Origin: Lysinibacter cavernae
GTDB taxonomy: Bacteria; Actinomycetota; Actinomycetes; Actinomycetales; Microbacteriaceae
Direction: 5' to 3'
NCBI RefSeq assembly: GCF_011758565.1
Contig: NZ_JAAMOX010000001.1
Span: forward strand, 248,001-312,000
Length of the DNA: 64,000 nt
This document shows, piece by piece, positions 26,417 through 34,793 of this stretch. The notes beneath the pieces were generated by a model. That model had not been told where the DNA came from. It saw only the letters and a program-made list of their open reading frames with translations, and searched no databases. Position numbers and translations under genes: made by a program. Each line of letters opens with the position of its first letter. Within the stretch, counting starts at the first letter, position 1.

Positions 26417-28567
26417 CTACCGCACCGAGACGCGCGCCACGATCGGTTTGTGGTCGCTCGCCTTGCTGTCTACCGAGGCCACCCGTTCTACCGTGATTCC
26501 TGGTGTGACGAAGACATAATCTAAGCGGGATTCTGGCTCGGAGCCGCCGGGAGCTCCCCAGAAGGTAGTCGCGGTTGGGTCGCCATATTGGGCAAGGGCG
26601 TCTGTCCAGCCGCGTTCGCCGAGGGCAGCGAGTTCAGGGGACTCGGGAGTGGTATTAAAATCGCCCAACAAGATGGCGGGAGCGCGACCGTCCCAGATCG
26701 CGTTGAGTTCGTCGAGCTGCGCCCCTCTGACGTTATCGTCGCCAGAGACATGGTCGAGGTGGGTTACCAAGACCGTGAGGTCGGTTGACGGCCCCTCGGC
26801 GGTCCCAGCGACGGAGAGCGTTGCTTCGAGCATCCCTCGGCGTTCGCCGCTTGAGGCATCGAAGTGGTGATATTCCCAGTCTGTGACCGGCAGGCGTGAC
26901 AGCAGTGCATTGCCGTAGAGCCCATCGGGGGAGTTGGTGCCGTACAGAAATGGTAGGTCCAGTTCTGCCGCCAACACGGCCAGCACATCGTTGTACCCGT
27001 TATTTGCTCGGCCCCTATTGACCTCCTGCACGGCAAGTATGTCTGGATCTTGGGTTCGCACCAGGTCGACGAGGCCTCCGAGATTAACATGGGTGTTAGC
27101 GTCGAGCCCCTGGTGGAGATTGAGCGTCATGACGGTGATCTGGGCTGGCTCAGAAGAAGTATGCGTTGTCGTGGACGAGGAATGGTCTCTCGCGGGCGGT
27201 AGCGAAGGCGGGGCGTATGCAATGGCTCCGACACACGTGACCGCAACCGCGACGAGCGTTATCGATGCGACCACGACGCGGCCGGTGAGTCCAAACCTTC
27301 CAGCCTCATCTCGGAGGGCGTTCGGCCCTGACCCCGAGGCGAGCCCGACGGGCACCTCCCCGAGGCGTAGCGCCGCAACAATCGCGCAGACTCCTGCGAC
27401 GAGGCCGGCGACGGGAACTGCCTCGGTCACGTCGTAGAGCGCGGCGAGTGACAGCGCAAGATACCCGACGAATCCAAGGAAAACCGCGACGCTTCGTGGC
27501 CAGGTGGCGTGAAGCGAGTTGGTGCGGGGCACAGGACGCAACGCGAGAATGATGGCACACACGAGCGAGGCGCCAAGAACGGGCAGTGCCGCTCCCCAGA
27601 GGCTGAACCCGGCAAGAAGAGCGCCGGACATGAGAATCGCGACGCCACCCGACACGATGGAGAACCATCGCGCTGGCCGCCGCCCTCGCGTTGTGCCCCA
27701 GAGCCCGAGTCCGAGGCCGACGGCGGGACCGAGCACCGCGACGAGGCCGCTGAGCCATGGAATCTCGATTGCCGAGCCTTCGATTGCAGCGGAAGCCGGA
27801 TTGGCGGCTACCCCGATTGCCTGTTGGTTTGCCGCTGCCGTCAGAACGGCCATGAGGGTGAGTCCGATGGATGCCGCGCCGTAGGCCGATGTTGGCGCGC
27901 TCTCTGCGATCAGACTTGACCGCGCTCCCGGTACCTTGGCCTCGTTGAGGGCTGGCAGGATCTTGTGGACACTGGTCCAGTTATGAGTCACGAGGGTCAG
28001 CGCTGCCAGCGCGACCACAACCACGATGACCGTCGAGCCTGGGTCTCGATGCCAGACAAGATCGTAGTTCCCGAGGCCGATACGGATGGCAGTATCGGCA
28101 AGAAGCGCGAGTCCGAGTGACAGCGCAACGAGCGACACGCGGCCGCGGCTATCGCTGCCATTATCGGCTTTCTGCAACGGTAACCCGTTCACGAGCGTCG
28201 TGAGTATGACCATGAGCGAGGCGACACCGAGGCTGCTGGCCACCAGATCGATTGGTGCCGACCCGCTGAATTGCAGCACCACCCGCGCCCCGATGAGAAC
28301 GAACCCGGCGAGAGAAAACAGTGTTAGCGCCGAGGTGAAGCGCCGCAGGAGCGGTACAAGGAGGCCGGACGCAAAGACCGCAAGCGCAGTGAGGACCAAG
28401 AGCGGGACGGAGAGCGAATCGCCGAGATACCAAATGACCGAGGGCAGAAATGCCCTCAGTGTCTGGAACCCGGCAAGAAGGAGGAGCATTGCGGCAGCGA
28501 CGGCGACGCCAGGAAAAGGCGGGGAAGTGACCCTCGCTGCTGCGGGGTTGTCAGTGGTGGTTGACAC
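26417..28567 (-). CDS. Large polytopic membrane protein with C-terminal EEP phosphodiesterase domain
   Basis: 716 aa from GTG 28567, preceded by GAGAGGA as ribosome binding site; a longer frame to 28597 would overlap the kinase gene more. About twelve hydrophobic segments fill residues 20-440, then an extracytoplasmic EEP domain: LNLHQG, AVQEVNRG, VTHLDHV, LLGDFNTTPESPE and SDHKPIV are all present, so the nuclease/phosphatase active site is intact. Similar proteins act on membrane lipids or cell-wall intermediates, but no substrate can be assigned. It overlaps the BadF-type kinase gene by 17 nt, so it is the last gene of the amino-sugar operon, an odd companion for a sugar pathway. Confidence 0.85.
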   Translation of the reverse strand: MSTTTDNPAAARVTSPPFPGVAVAAAMLLLLAGFQTLRAFLPSVIWYLGDSLSVPLLVLTALAVFASGLLVPLLRRFTSALTLFSLAGFVLIGARVVLQFSGSAPIDLVASSLGVASLMVILTTLVNGLPLQKADNGSDSRGRVSLVALSLGLALLADTAIRIGLGNYDLVWHRDPGSTVIVVVVALAALTLVTHNWTSVHKILPALNEAKVPGARSSLIAESAPTSAYGAASIGLTLMAVLTAAANQQAIGVAANPASAAIEGSAIEIPWLSGLVAVLGPAVGLGLGLWGTTRGRRPARWFSIVSGGVAILMSGALLAGFSLWGAALPVLGASLVCAIILALRPVPRTNSLHATWPRSVAVFLGFVGYLALSLAALYDVTEAVPVAGLVAGVCAIVAALRLGEVPVGLASGSGPNALRDEAGRFGLTGRVVVASITLVAVAVTCVGAIAYAPPSLPPARDHSSSTTTHTSSEPAQITVMTLNLHQGLDANTHVNLGGLVDLVRTQDPDILAVQEVNRGRANNGYNDVLAVLAAELDLPFLYGTNSPDGLYGNALLSRLPVTDWEYHHFDASSGERRGMLEATLSVAGTAEGPSTDLTVLVTHLDHVSGDDNVRGAQLDELNAIWDGRAPAILLGDFNTTPESPELAALGERGWTDALAQYGDPTATTFWGAPGGSEPESRLDYVFVTPGITVERVASVDSKASDHKPIVARVSVR

Positions 28568-29618
28568 TGTTGAGGTCCTCTCTGACCTGTTGCTCAATCT
28601 GGTCTGGCGTGGTGCCGCCGTGCGCCCGGTCGAGACTGCTGAGGACGGAGCCGAGCACAGGCTTTGCCGTCACAAACGTGATTGCGGCCGACGGCGCGAG
28701 CTGCTCGATGGCGGGGATGACCTGGTCGATGAGCAGCGGATGCCGCGCGACGATCACTGAGCCTCCGAGCAGAATCTCGGTTGGACCCTCGGCCAAGGAC
28801 GGCCTGTCTGCTGGCCATCCCAGCTGTTGCATGGCGGCACGAACGTAGGCAATGATTTCGTCGGCTTGGCTGCGAACCAAGCGCGTTGCGACCGGATCAC
28901 CGCTGCGTTCGGCAATCTCAAAAATGGTTGGCGCAAACCCGTCATATAGGTCTTGCCCGAGCTGGCCGAGGTGGAGGCGATGCGCCGCCTCAACCGCGGT
29001 AGCCGTGCCGGCAAACTGGGCAATCGCAGCGCTCAACTCGGTGAACTGGCCCCTGCCATCCTCGCCCCTGCAGGCGTGCCAGAACGCGGCCCGTGACAGG
29101 TCGCTTCCGCCGCCCCAGTCGCCGCTCAGGTATCCGAGTGATGAGAAACGCGCAGTGCTGCCGTTGGCTCGATGGCCAACGCAGTTCATCCCTGTGCCGC
29201 AGCCAACAACGAGTGCATCAGCGGCAGAGGTGCCTGCCCTGAGAAGCGCGAACATGTCATTTTCGACCACAAGGTCGTCGGATATGAGACCGGCAGGAGC
29301 CAGCTGTCGCCGCGCTTCGGTCGTGATGGCATCGATTTCTTCTGGCAGATCGGCGCCTGACATTGAGAGTGTCGCGTGGGTCATTTGGACGCCGTGATCA
29401 AATCGTGCGTTGAGGGCGGCCACGAGCGGTTCAAGATAGCCAAGAAGATTTGCCACGGCCTCGGCAGGGCCAACGTACTGTGGCAACCTCGACCTGCCGC
29501 GCGTGTTCGCGAGCACGTTGCCCTTGAGATCACAGATAGCGACGTCTGTTTTGGTGCCTCCGGCGTCTACCCCGAGAACAACGGGGAGAACACTGGGAGA
29601 CGGAACGGTTACGCCCAT
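28551..29618 (-). CDS. BadF/BadG-type sugar kinase (N-acetylglucosamine kinase-like)
   Basis: 355 aa. The ASKHA ATPase core shows GVDAGGTKTD (16-25), the phosphate-2 motif VGCGTGMNCVG near 140 and SLGYLSGDWGGG near 160, typical of the BadF/BadG family members that phosphorylate GlcNAc or glucosamine. It overlaps the upstream GH4 gene by 10 nt and the downstream EEP gene by 17 nt. In context it would phosphorylate the monosaccharides, or possibly the disaccharide, released or imported by the neighbouring glycosidase and permease. Substrate preference (GlcNAc versus GlcN) is inference. Confidence 0.87.
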   Translation of the reverse strand: MGVTVPSPSVLPVVLGVDAGGTKTDVAICDLKGNVLANTRGRSRLPQYVGPAEAVANLLGYLEPLVAALNARFDHGVQMTHATLSMSGADLPEEIDAITTEARRQLAPAGLISDDLVVENDMFALLRAGTSAADALVVGCGTGMNCVGHRANGSTARFSSLGYLSGDWGGGSDLSRAAFWHACRGEDGRGQFTELSAAIAQFAGTATAVEAAHRLHLGQLGQDLYDGFAPTIFEIAERSGDPVATRLVRSQADEIIAYVRAAMQQLGWPADRPSLAEGPTEILLGGSVIVARHPLLIDQVIPAIEQLAPSAAITFVTAKPVLGSVLSSLDRAHGGTTPDQIEQQVREDLNSVNHH

Positions 29619-30865
29619 GCCAGATGGGCCTTATTCTCGCGAAGGATGGCGTCGGTGAGGGTGTCGGCCTGCTCGTACTGACCAACGAGGGGATGCGCGA
29701 GCAGCGCTCGGAACACGCGATCGCGCCCACCGTGCAGGGCCGCTTCGACCGCAAGCTGCTCGTACGCGGAGACGTGTGAGATGAGGCCGGCTTCGAGCGG
29801 AGCAAGGACAGCGAGGGGCTCGGCGATCGGCCCGTCTGCGGTGATTCTGGCTGGGATCTCAACGACCGCATCCGGCGACAACTGCGCAAAGGTCGAACCG
29901 TTACGCATATTAACCACCTGTCGGTCGCCGCGATTGGTATGCAACGAGGTGATCAGATCAACCGCGGCCTCGGAATAGAAGGCCCCGCCCCGAGAGGCAA
30001 GCTGTTCTGGTTTGGTGTTGAGCTTTGGGTCTGCGTAGAGCTCAAGCAGTTCGCGCTCAACCTGCGCGACGAAGGCGGCGCGTGGCTGCGTTGTTGCCGC
30101 CTCTCGCACGACCTGGTCGTGGCGGTAGAAGAATTGCAGATAGTACGAGGGGATGCTGCCGAGGCGACGCAGCTGACCGATCGATTGGTGCGTGTGCTCC
30201 TCGAGTTCGGCCGCGTGATTTGCAAGCAACTCTGGCAACATTTCTACGCCGTCGAGAAGGACCGAGCGCTCCCAGGTGAGGTGGTTGAGCCCAACATGGT
30301 CGATGGTGAGCCGGGACGGCTCCACCTTGAGGGCCTTCGCAAAGGTGCGCTGGAACCCGATGGCAACGTTGCACAGCCCAACCGCGCGGTGCCCAGCATC
30401 AAGCAGGGCGCGCGTGACGATGCCGACAGGATTGGTGAAGTCTACGATCCACGCGTTTGGTTTGGCGAAGCGCCGGACCGCCTCGGCAATCTCAAGCACT
30501 TTTGGAACCGTTCTCAGCGCCTTGGCGAGCCCGCCGGCACCCGTTGTTTCTTGGCCAACGCAGCCGCATTCGAGCGGAAATGTCTCGTCGCTCAGCCGTG
30601 CCGTCTGGCCGCCAACTCGCAGCTGGATGAGCACAATATCTGCATCGGCAAGCCCGGCCTCGAGGCTTGTGGTCCAGGTAACGGCGCCCGGATGTTGCTC
30701 GCGCGCGAACATCCGCTGGCCGAGGGGCCCGACAAGATTGAGCCGGTCCTCCGCAGGATCGATGAGTGTGAGCTCGGCGAGGCCGAGCACCCGACTCAGG
30801 CGGGCGAACCCGTCGATGAGTTCTGGGGTGTAGGTGGAGCCTCCTCCAACAACTGCGATTTTCAT
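29609..30865 (-). CDS. GH4 family glycosidase (6-phospho-beta-glucosidase / ChbF type)
   Basis: 418 aa. NAD-binding start MKIAVVGGGSTYTPEL, then DFTNPVG 142-148, Cys165-Asn166 and GLNHLTW 192-198; Cys165 and His195 are the expected Mn2+ ligands of GH4. These enzymes cleave glycosidic bonds by an NAD-dependent oxidation-elimination mechanism, usually on 6-phosphorylated disaccharides such as cellobiose-6-P or monodeacetylated chitobiose-6-P. Its start overlaps the permease stop (ATGA). Because the operon contains no PTS, phosphorylation must come from the kinase, or this enzyme accepts unphosphorylated substrate. Confidence 0.9.
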   Translation of the reverse strand: MKIAVVGGGSTYTPELIDGFARLSRVLGLAELTLIDPAEDRLNLVGPLGQRMFAREQHPGAVTWTTSLEAGLADADIVLIQLRVGGQTARLSDETFPLECGCVGQETTGAGGLAKALRTVPKVLEIAEAVRRFAKPNAWIVDFTNPVGIVTRALLDAGHRAVGLCNVAIGFQRTFAKALKVEPSRLTIDHVGLNHLTWERSVLLDGVEMLPELLANHAAELEEHTHQSIGQLRRLGSIPSYYLQFFYRHDQVVREAATTQPRAAFVAQVERELLELYADPKLNTKPEQLASRGGAFYSEAAVDLITSLHTNRGDRQVVNMRNGSTFAQLSPDAVVEIPARITADGPIAEPLAVLAPLEAGLISHVSAYEQLAVEAALHGGRDRVFRALLAHPLVGQYEQADTLTDAILRENKAHLAWA

Positions 30866-32214
30866 AAGGTCTCCTCGGTGACGGGTTGGGGGCGGTCCGC
30901 GATGGGGTAAAACAGGTAGGCGATAAAGGCGAGCACAAGGATGCCGAGAGGGATGCCGGCAATCATGAGCCGCACGCCGAGCGCAACGGATTCTGGTTGC
31001 ACGCTGAGGTTAGCGTCATACCCCGACATTGCAAGGACGCCGCCGATTACGGCTGCCTGCACGGTTACTGACCAGCGCACAATAAAACCGTTGACTCCGA
31101 GAAACATGCCCTCTCGTCGAACCCCGTTGCGTTCGGCATCGAGGTCGATCACTTCGGCCAACAGGATGTCGAGCAAGACCAACATTCCTGCGACCGCGAT
31201 ACCAACAACAGCCGCCGTGATGAGCACAAGCGCGATGCCGTTGGCAAACAGGAACGGAATCAGCCCGACGGCGTAGACAACGATCGTGGCGAGGATCGCA
31301 AGCTTCGCCCCAAACCTCCGGATGACGATGCCCCAGGCATACACCATGGGGATAGCAACGAGGAAGATCGTCGCCATAACGATTGAGATGAGTGTGGGGT
31401 CTGGGTCGCCGAGCACATACTTGGTATAGAACGGCACACTCGCCTGCAGGAGCACGAGGCTGAGCTGCAGCATGAAACTTCCGATGACGTAGCTGACAAA
31501 CGCTCGATTCTTGAGCGTGTGCCCGAGGGCCTGCACAAACGAAAACTCGACGGTGGATGCCGGGCGGCGTTCAACCGTCGATGTTGCGGCGATCGCCATG
31601 CAGGCAACGGCCACAATGCCAAGCGCGATGCCCATACCCGCCCAGCCGAGCAGCCCGTACAGGACAGGGGCAAGGCCAACGCCAAGAATCATCCCAACAA
31701 TGGCGAACATCTGTCGCCAAGCCGAACCGCTCGCGCGCTCAGCCGTTGTGATGAACATTTCGGGGAAAACCGCGCCGTAGTTGAGAACGACAAGCACAAA
31801 GAGTACGTCGTAGACGAGTACAACCGCGAGGAAGTACCAGAACAGACCGGTTGGTGTGTTGGCGAGCGGAATCCAGATCATGGTGAAGGCAGCCGCAAGG
31901 GGGACCGTGCCAAACATGATGTATGGGAGTCGGCGACCCCATTTGCTGCGGGTGCGGTCGGAGAGGTGCCCAAAAATGGGGTTGAGTACGGCGTTGAACA
32001 CCCCGTGGATGCCCATGGCAAGCGCAATCATGGCCGGGTCGGCTTTCAACTCGTCAACGTAGAAGAACACCGCGAGCGTCGCGAAGGTCTGCGCCATGAT
32101 GTTGACCGAGAGATTTCCTGCCCCGAAGCCGGCCATTGTGCGGCGTTTGAGCGGGGCTACCGCGACCTCGCCTGCCGGAGAGGGACCGGCGTTGGTGACA
32201 TCGATGTTGCTCAT
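30862..32214 (-). CDS. GPH-family (MelB-like) sugar:cation symporter
   Basis: 450 aa, twelve predicted membrane spans. The early signature NPIFGHLSDRTRSKWGRRLPY (about 78-98) is characteristic of the glycoside-pentoside-hexuronide family within the MFS fold. Such carriers import disaccharides without modifying them. Start and stop overlap both neighbours by ATGA, so it belongs to one transcription unit with chbG and the GH4 gene. Cargo is probably an amino-disaccharide such as chitobiose or a deacetylated form; that is inference from the neighbours. Confidence 0.88.
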   Translation of the reverse strand: MSNIDVTNAGPSPAGEVAVAPLKRRTMAGFGAGNLSVNIMAQTFATLAVFFYVDELKADPAMIALAMGIHGVFNAVLNPIFGHLSDRTRSKWGRRLPYIMFGTVPLAAAFTMIWIPLANTPTGLFWYFLAVVLVYDVLFVLVVLNYGAVFPEMFITTAERASGSAWRQMFAIVGMILGVGLAPVLYGLLGWAGMGIALGIVAVACMAIAATSTVERRPASTVEFSFVQALGHTLKNRAFVSYVIGSFMLQLSLVLLQASVPFYTKYVLGDPDPTLISIVMATIFLVAIPMVYAWGIVIRRFGAKLAILATIVVYAVGLIPFLFANGIALVLITAAVVGIAVAGMLVLLDILLAEVIDLDAERNGVRREGMFLGVNGFIVRWSVTVQAAVIGGVLAMSGYDANLSVQPESVALGVRLMIAGIPLGILVLAFIAYLFYPIADRPQPVTEETL

Positions 32215-33218
32215 GCGCCTGCCGCCGTATCTGACTGACGACCACCGGAAGGAACCCCAACGTCTCTACGCATGACGTCACGAAGATCGCGCCAGGTTGC
32301 AGTGTGAATGCCGGCCGCGGCGAGTTCTGCGTGGAACGAAGGATCGCTGAACAGCTCCAGCTCAATCGCGCGTTTTTCGCAGTTTGGACTCATCGCCCGC
32401 AACTCGTCGCTCATCTCGAAGGGATGGATGTAAACCTCGGTCACCCCTGAGTTGATCGAGGTCAACATCGTGAGCATGTCTTGTCGCACCGACTCACGTG
32501 TCTCGCCCTCCTCAAGAGAGAACGGAAGCGTCCACGTATAGTCGGGAATGACAACCCCGAGTTGGTCAGCGTAGGCAGCGCGAGCGGCCACGAGCTGATC
32601 GGCAAGCGGACGGATCGCCTCCGGAAGCGCGATGCCGTAAAGATCGGCGACCCTCGGGAGACGGAACGGAAGCCGATGGTGTGCACAGGCCTCAATCGCA
32701 ATCTCGAGGAAGTCCCTTCCCGTTTCGAGCCCGTAGAGGCTCCCCATGTGATTATCAACGTGACTCGGGTCAACGCCGAGGGCCATGGCGTGCTGGATCT
32801 GCGCCTCGATCTGCTTCCGTACTTCGTCGGGGTCTGCCTGCTGCTCAAACGTTGCGCAATCGGCTGGGAAGTAGCCAAGGGCATCCACGAGGCTTGCGGT
32901 TGAATCGGGAACGCCCGCGCTCGCGGAAGCGATCGGACGCCAGCGATAGCCGTTCCACTCGCTCGTGAAGACCAAGTGCACGCCGATGTTGAGTTCTGGC
33001 TGCGCCGCAGCAATCTGAGCAGCCTGCGGAGCCCAGGAACAGGGTGTCATGAGTGTTGCTGAGCCAATAGCTCCCTCGTTGAGCAGACGGTGGATACCGC
33101 GGTTGGCGGCGAGGCTCATCCCAAAGTCGTCGGCATTGACGATAAGGATGCGGTCGTGTGGTGCGTATCCGAGCCGCTCATTGAGGCGGCTCGGCGCGGA
33201 TTGCTGTTCTACCATCAT
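32211..33218 (-). CDS. chbG: ChbG/YdjC-family carbohydrate deacetylase
   Basis: 335 aa. NADDFGMS at 28-35 with the metal-binding Asp31, GVHL with His81, and SHVDNHMGSLYG with His153 and His157 form the YdjC active site. E. coli ChbG removes one acetyl group from chitobiose (6-phosphate) so that the GH4 enzyme ChbF can cut it; the same pairing occurs here. Two adjacent ATG codons exist (33218, 33215); AAAGGA sits slightly better before the second. It follows the ROK regulator gene by 36 nt and overlaps the permease gene. Confidence 0.88.
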   Translation of the reverse strand: MMVEQQSAPSRLNERLGYAPHDRILIVNADDFGMSLAANRGIHRLLNEGAIGSATLMTPCSWAPQAAQIAAAQPELNIGVHLVFTSEWNGYRWRPIASASAGVPDSTASLVDALGYFPADCATFEQQADPDEVRKQIEAQIQHAMALGVDPSHVDNHMGSLYGLETGRDFLEIAIEACAHHRLPFRLPRVADLYGIALPEAIRPLADQLVAARAAYADQLGVVIPDYTWTLPFSLEEGETRESVRQDMLTMLTSINSGVTEVYIHPFEMSDELRAMSPNCEKRAIELELFSDPSFHAELAAAGIHTATWRDLRDVMRRDVGVPSGGRQSDTAAGA

Positions 33219-33254
33219 TGGTCCTTTGCTGACGGGTGATACTGACAGGTGGTG

Positions 33255-34445
33255 TTATGGGCGTGTTGCTTCGGCGAAGGCGCTGTCTCGAATTTCTCGG
33301 TGTGCGAGCAGCGTCGCGCCTCGGAGCACGGCGTTTTCGCCGGTTGCCGATGGGACGATTGTGGTGAGGATTCCGACGGCGCGCTCGCCGAGTGCCTTGT
33401 GGATCTCGGGGAGCAGGAGGTCGGCGTTGTTCCCTCCGATGGCGCCGCCAAGCACGATAAGTTCGGGATCAACCGTGAGCGAGAGCGCCGCAACGGTGTC
33501 GCTGAGCCGCTCAGCAGTGTTGTGGACGACCTGCAGCGCGGCTTCGTCTCCCTGCCTCGCGAGGGCGAAAACCTGCTTTGGTGTTGGCTGATTGCCGAGG
33601 CCGGCTTCGCGTGCGGCCCGGTTGATGCTGACCTCGCCAATCACCGGCTCGGCGCCATCGTCGGCGTGGTCTCTTGGAAGGTATGCGATTTCTCCGGCTC
33701 CACCGCTGTAGCCGCGCAGGAGTTCGCCACCAAGTACGATCCCTGCGCCGATGCCAACGCCAACGCTGAGGTATGCGAATGATTCGACCCCTGTGCGGGA
33801 TCCGAGGTGATACTCCGCAACCGCGGCAAGGTTGGTGTCGTTTTCAAACGTGAACGGGATGCCGAGGGCATCACGAAGTGTTTCGCCGAGGTTGGCGCCG
33901 TCGTTTGGAAGCCCGGGGGAGAGCCGCAATTCGCCGGTGCGGGGCGAGACTACCGCCGGTACGCCGATCACGGCGTGTGTGACGTCCGCCTCCGTAACGG
34001 TAGGGGCGTTGGTTGCTCGCCCGCGTTCGTTGGCGAGTTTGAGGCACGTGTCGCGAAGGCGTGCGACCACCGCGGCCGTGTCACGTTCGTCGATGGTTCC
34101 CGAGGGCGATTCGGCTTGGCTCAGGATGCCGCCCGCCAGGTTGATAAGCGCCACGCGTGTTGTGCGGTGCCCGATATCCACACCGAGGGCGTAGGCCCGT
34201 GACGGCGCGATTCGGTAGAGCATAGCCGCGGGCCCTCGACGAGCGGTGTCTCTGCCTGCCTCAACAACGATGCCGCGACGTTCGAGCTCTGCGAGCGTTT
34301 GCAGCACCGTGGTCTTAGCGAGGCCCGTGGCCTTGATGATGTCAGGGCGTGCCGTTGGAGCCAATTCGTCAATCGCGGTGAGGATGCTGCGCGCGTTGAG
34401 CGACCAGAGAATGCTTGGGCTTCCGGCGGGTGTGCGCGTTGTCAT
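33255..34445 (-). CDS. ROK-family transcriptional regulator (NagC/XylR type)
   Basis: 396 aa. An N-terminal winged helix (about 10-75; PDIIKATGLAKTTVLQTLAELE) precedes a ROK sugar-sensor domain (GVDIGHRTTRVAL near 88, FENDTNLAAVAEY near 200, GVGIGAGIVL near 225). The cysteine-rich zinc motif of ROK kinases is absent. It heads the operon and a 23-bp palindrome lies 38 nt before its start, so autoregulated control of the whole amino-sugar operon is likely. The inducer is probably a phosphorylated or free amino sugar (inference). Confidence 0.9.
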   Translation of the reverse strand: MTTRTPAGSPSILWSLNARSILTAIDELAPTARPDIIKATGLAKTTVLQTLAELERRGIVVEAGRDTARRGPAAMLYRIAPSRAYALGVDIGHRTTRVALINLAGGILSQAESPSGTIDERDTAAVVARLRDTCLKLANERGRATNAPTVTEADVTHAVIGVPAVVSPRTGELRLSPGLPNDGANLGETLRDALGIPFTFENDTNLAAVAEYHLGSRTGVESFAYLSVGVGIGAGIVLGGELLRGYSGGAGEIAYLPRDHADDGAEPVIGEVSINRAAREAGLGNQPTPKQVFALARQGDEAALQVVHNTAERLSDTVAALSLTVDPELIVLGGAIGGNNADLLLPEIHKALGERAVGILTTIVPSATGENAVLRGATLLAHREIRDSAFAEATRP

Positions 34446-34482
34446 CGCTTGGTCCTGTCAGGCGTAAATGCTGAATAAAACT

Positions 34483-34505
34483 AGTAGGACATAACATGTC
34501 CTACT
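34483..34505. promoter_or_regulatory. Palindromic operator of the ROK operon
   Basis: AGTAGGACA-TAACA-TGTCCTACT, two perfect 9-bp arms around a 5-bp spacer, 38-60 nt upstream of the ROK start codon. Arm length and A/T centre resemble ROK (NagC-like) operators. Confidence 0.75.
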
Positions 34506-34625
34506 CTCTTGCGAAGATCATGGCACAGAACCGGGGAGTGGGCAAGAGCTTCTTGTGCTGCGCCCCAAACCAGGAGCATCCTGGAAGTTAGCCGCACCTT
34601 AGCGAGGAGTGCGTCTCTCGGGTGC

Positions 34626-34631
34626 TATTCT
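34626..34631 (+). promoter_or_regulatory. -10 hexamer of the leuCD promoter
   Basis: TATTCT ends 6 nt before the ATG of the leader peptide, so that peptide is probably read from a leaderless mRNA. Confidence 0.6.
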
Positions 34632-34637
34632 TATTCG

Positions 34638-34685
34638 ATGCAGTCCTCACGGCTCCTTCTCCTTAGCGGCCGCGACGGGTCCTAG
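34638..34685 (+). CDS. leu leader peptide (attenuation)
   Basis: A 15-residue ORF, MQSSRLLLLSGRDGS, with four consecutive leucine codons (CTC CTT CTC CTT), located 109 nt upstream of leuC. Its stop codon sits inside the hairpin that follows. Ribosome stalling at the Leu codons when charged tRNA-Leu is scarce would prevent terminator folding and let leuCD be transcribed. Length, position and codon content are those of actinobacterial branched-chain amino acid leader peptides. The start is immediately preceded by a -10 box, as in other leaderless leader peptides. Confidence 0.8.
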   Translation: MQSSRLLLLSGRDGS

Positions 34686-34716
34686 TTTCTTCGGACCGTC
34701 CCCGTCGCGGAGTTTT
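34670..34716 (+). terminator. leu attenuator (terminator hairpin)
   Basis: CCGCGACGGG (34670-34679) pairs perfectly with 34701-34710, with GGTCC/GGACC (34678-34682 and 34693-34697) as an alternative inner helix, and TTTT at 34713-34716. The 5' arm overlaps the end of the leader peptide ORF, so translation can disrupt it. Confidence 0.78.
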
Positions 34717-34793
34717 GTCGTGGCCCGACCCTTGTGTCAACCAGCTCATTTGTGCTGGCTGACGTTTGCGAAGAGATACTGAGAAGAACGCTA

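Noticed and set aside
29939-32238. Plus-strand frames of 323 and 239 codons opposite the GH4 and permease genes
   Set aside because: Antisense shadows; the minus-strand proteins have full family motifs.
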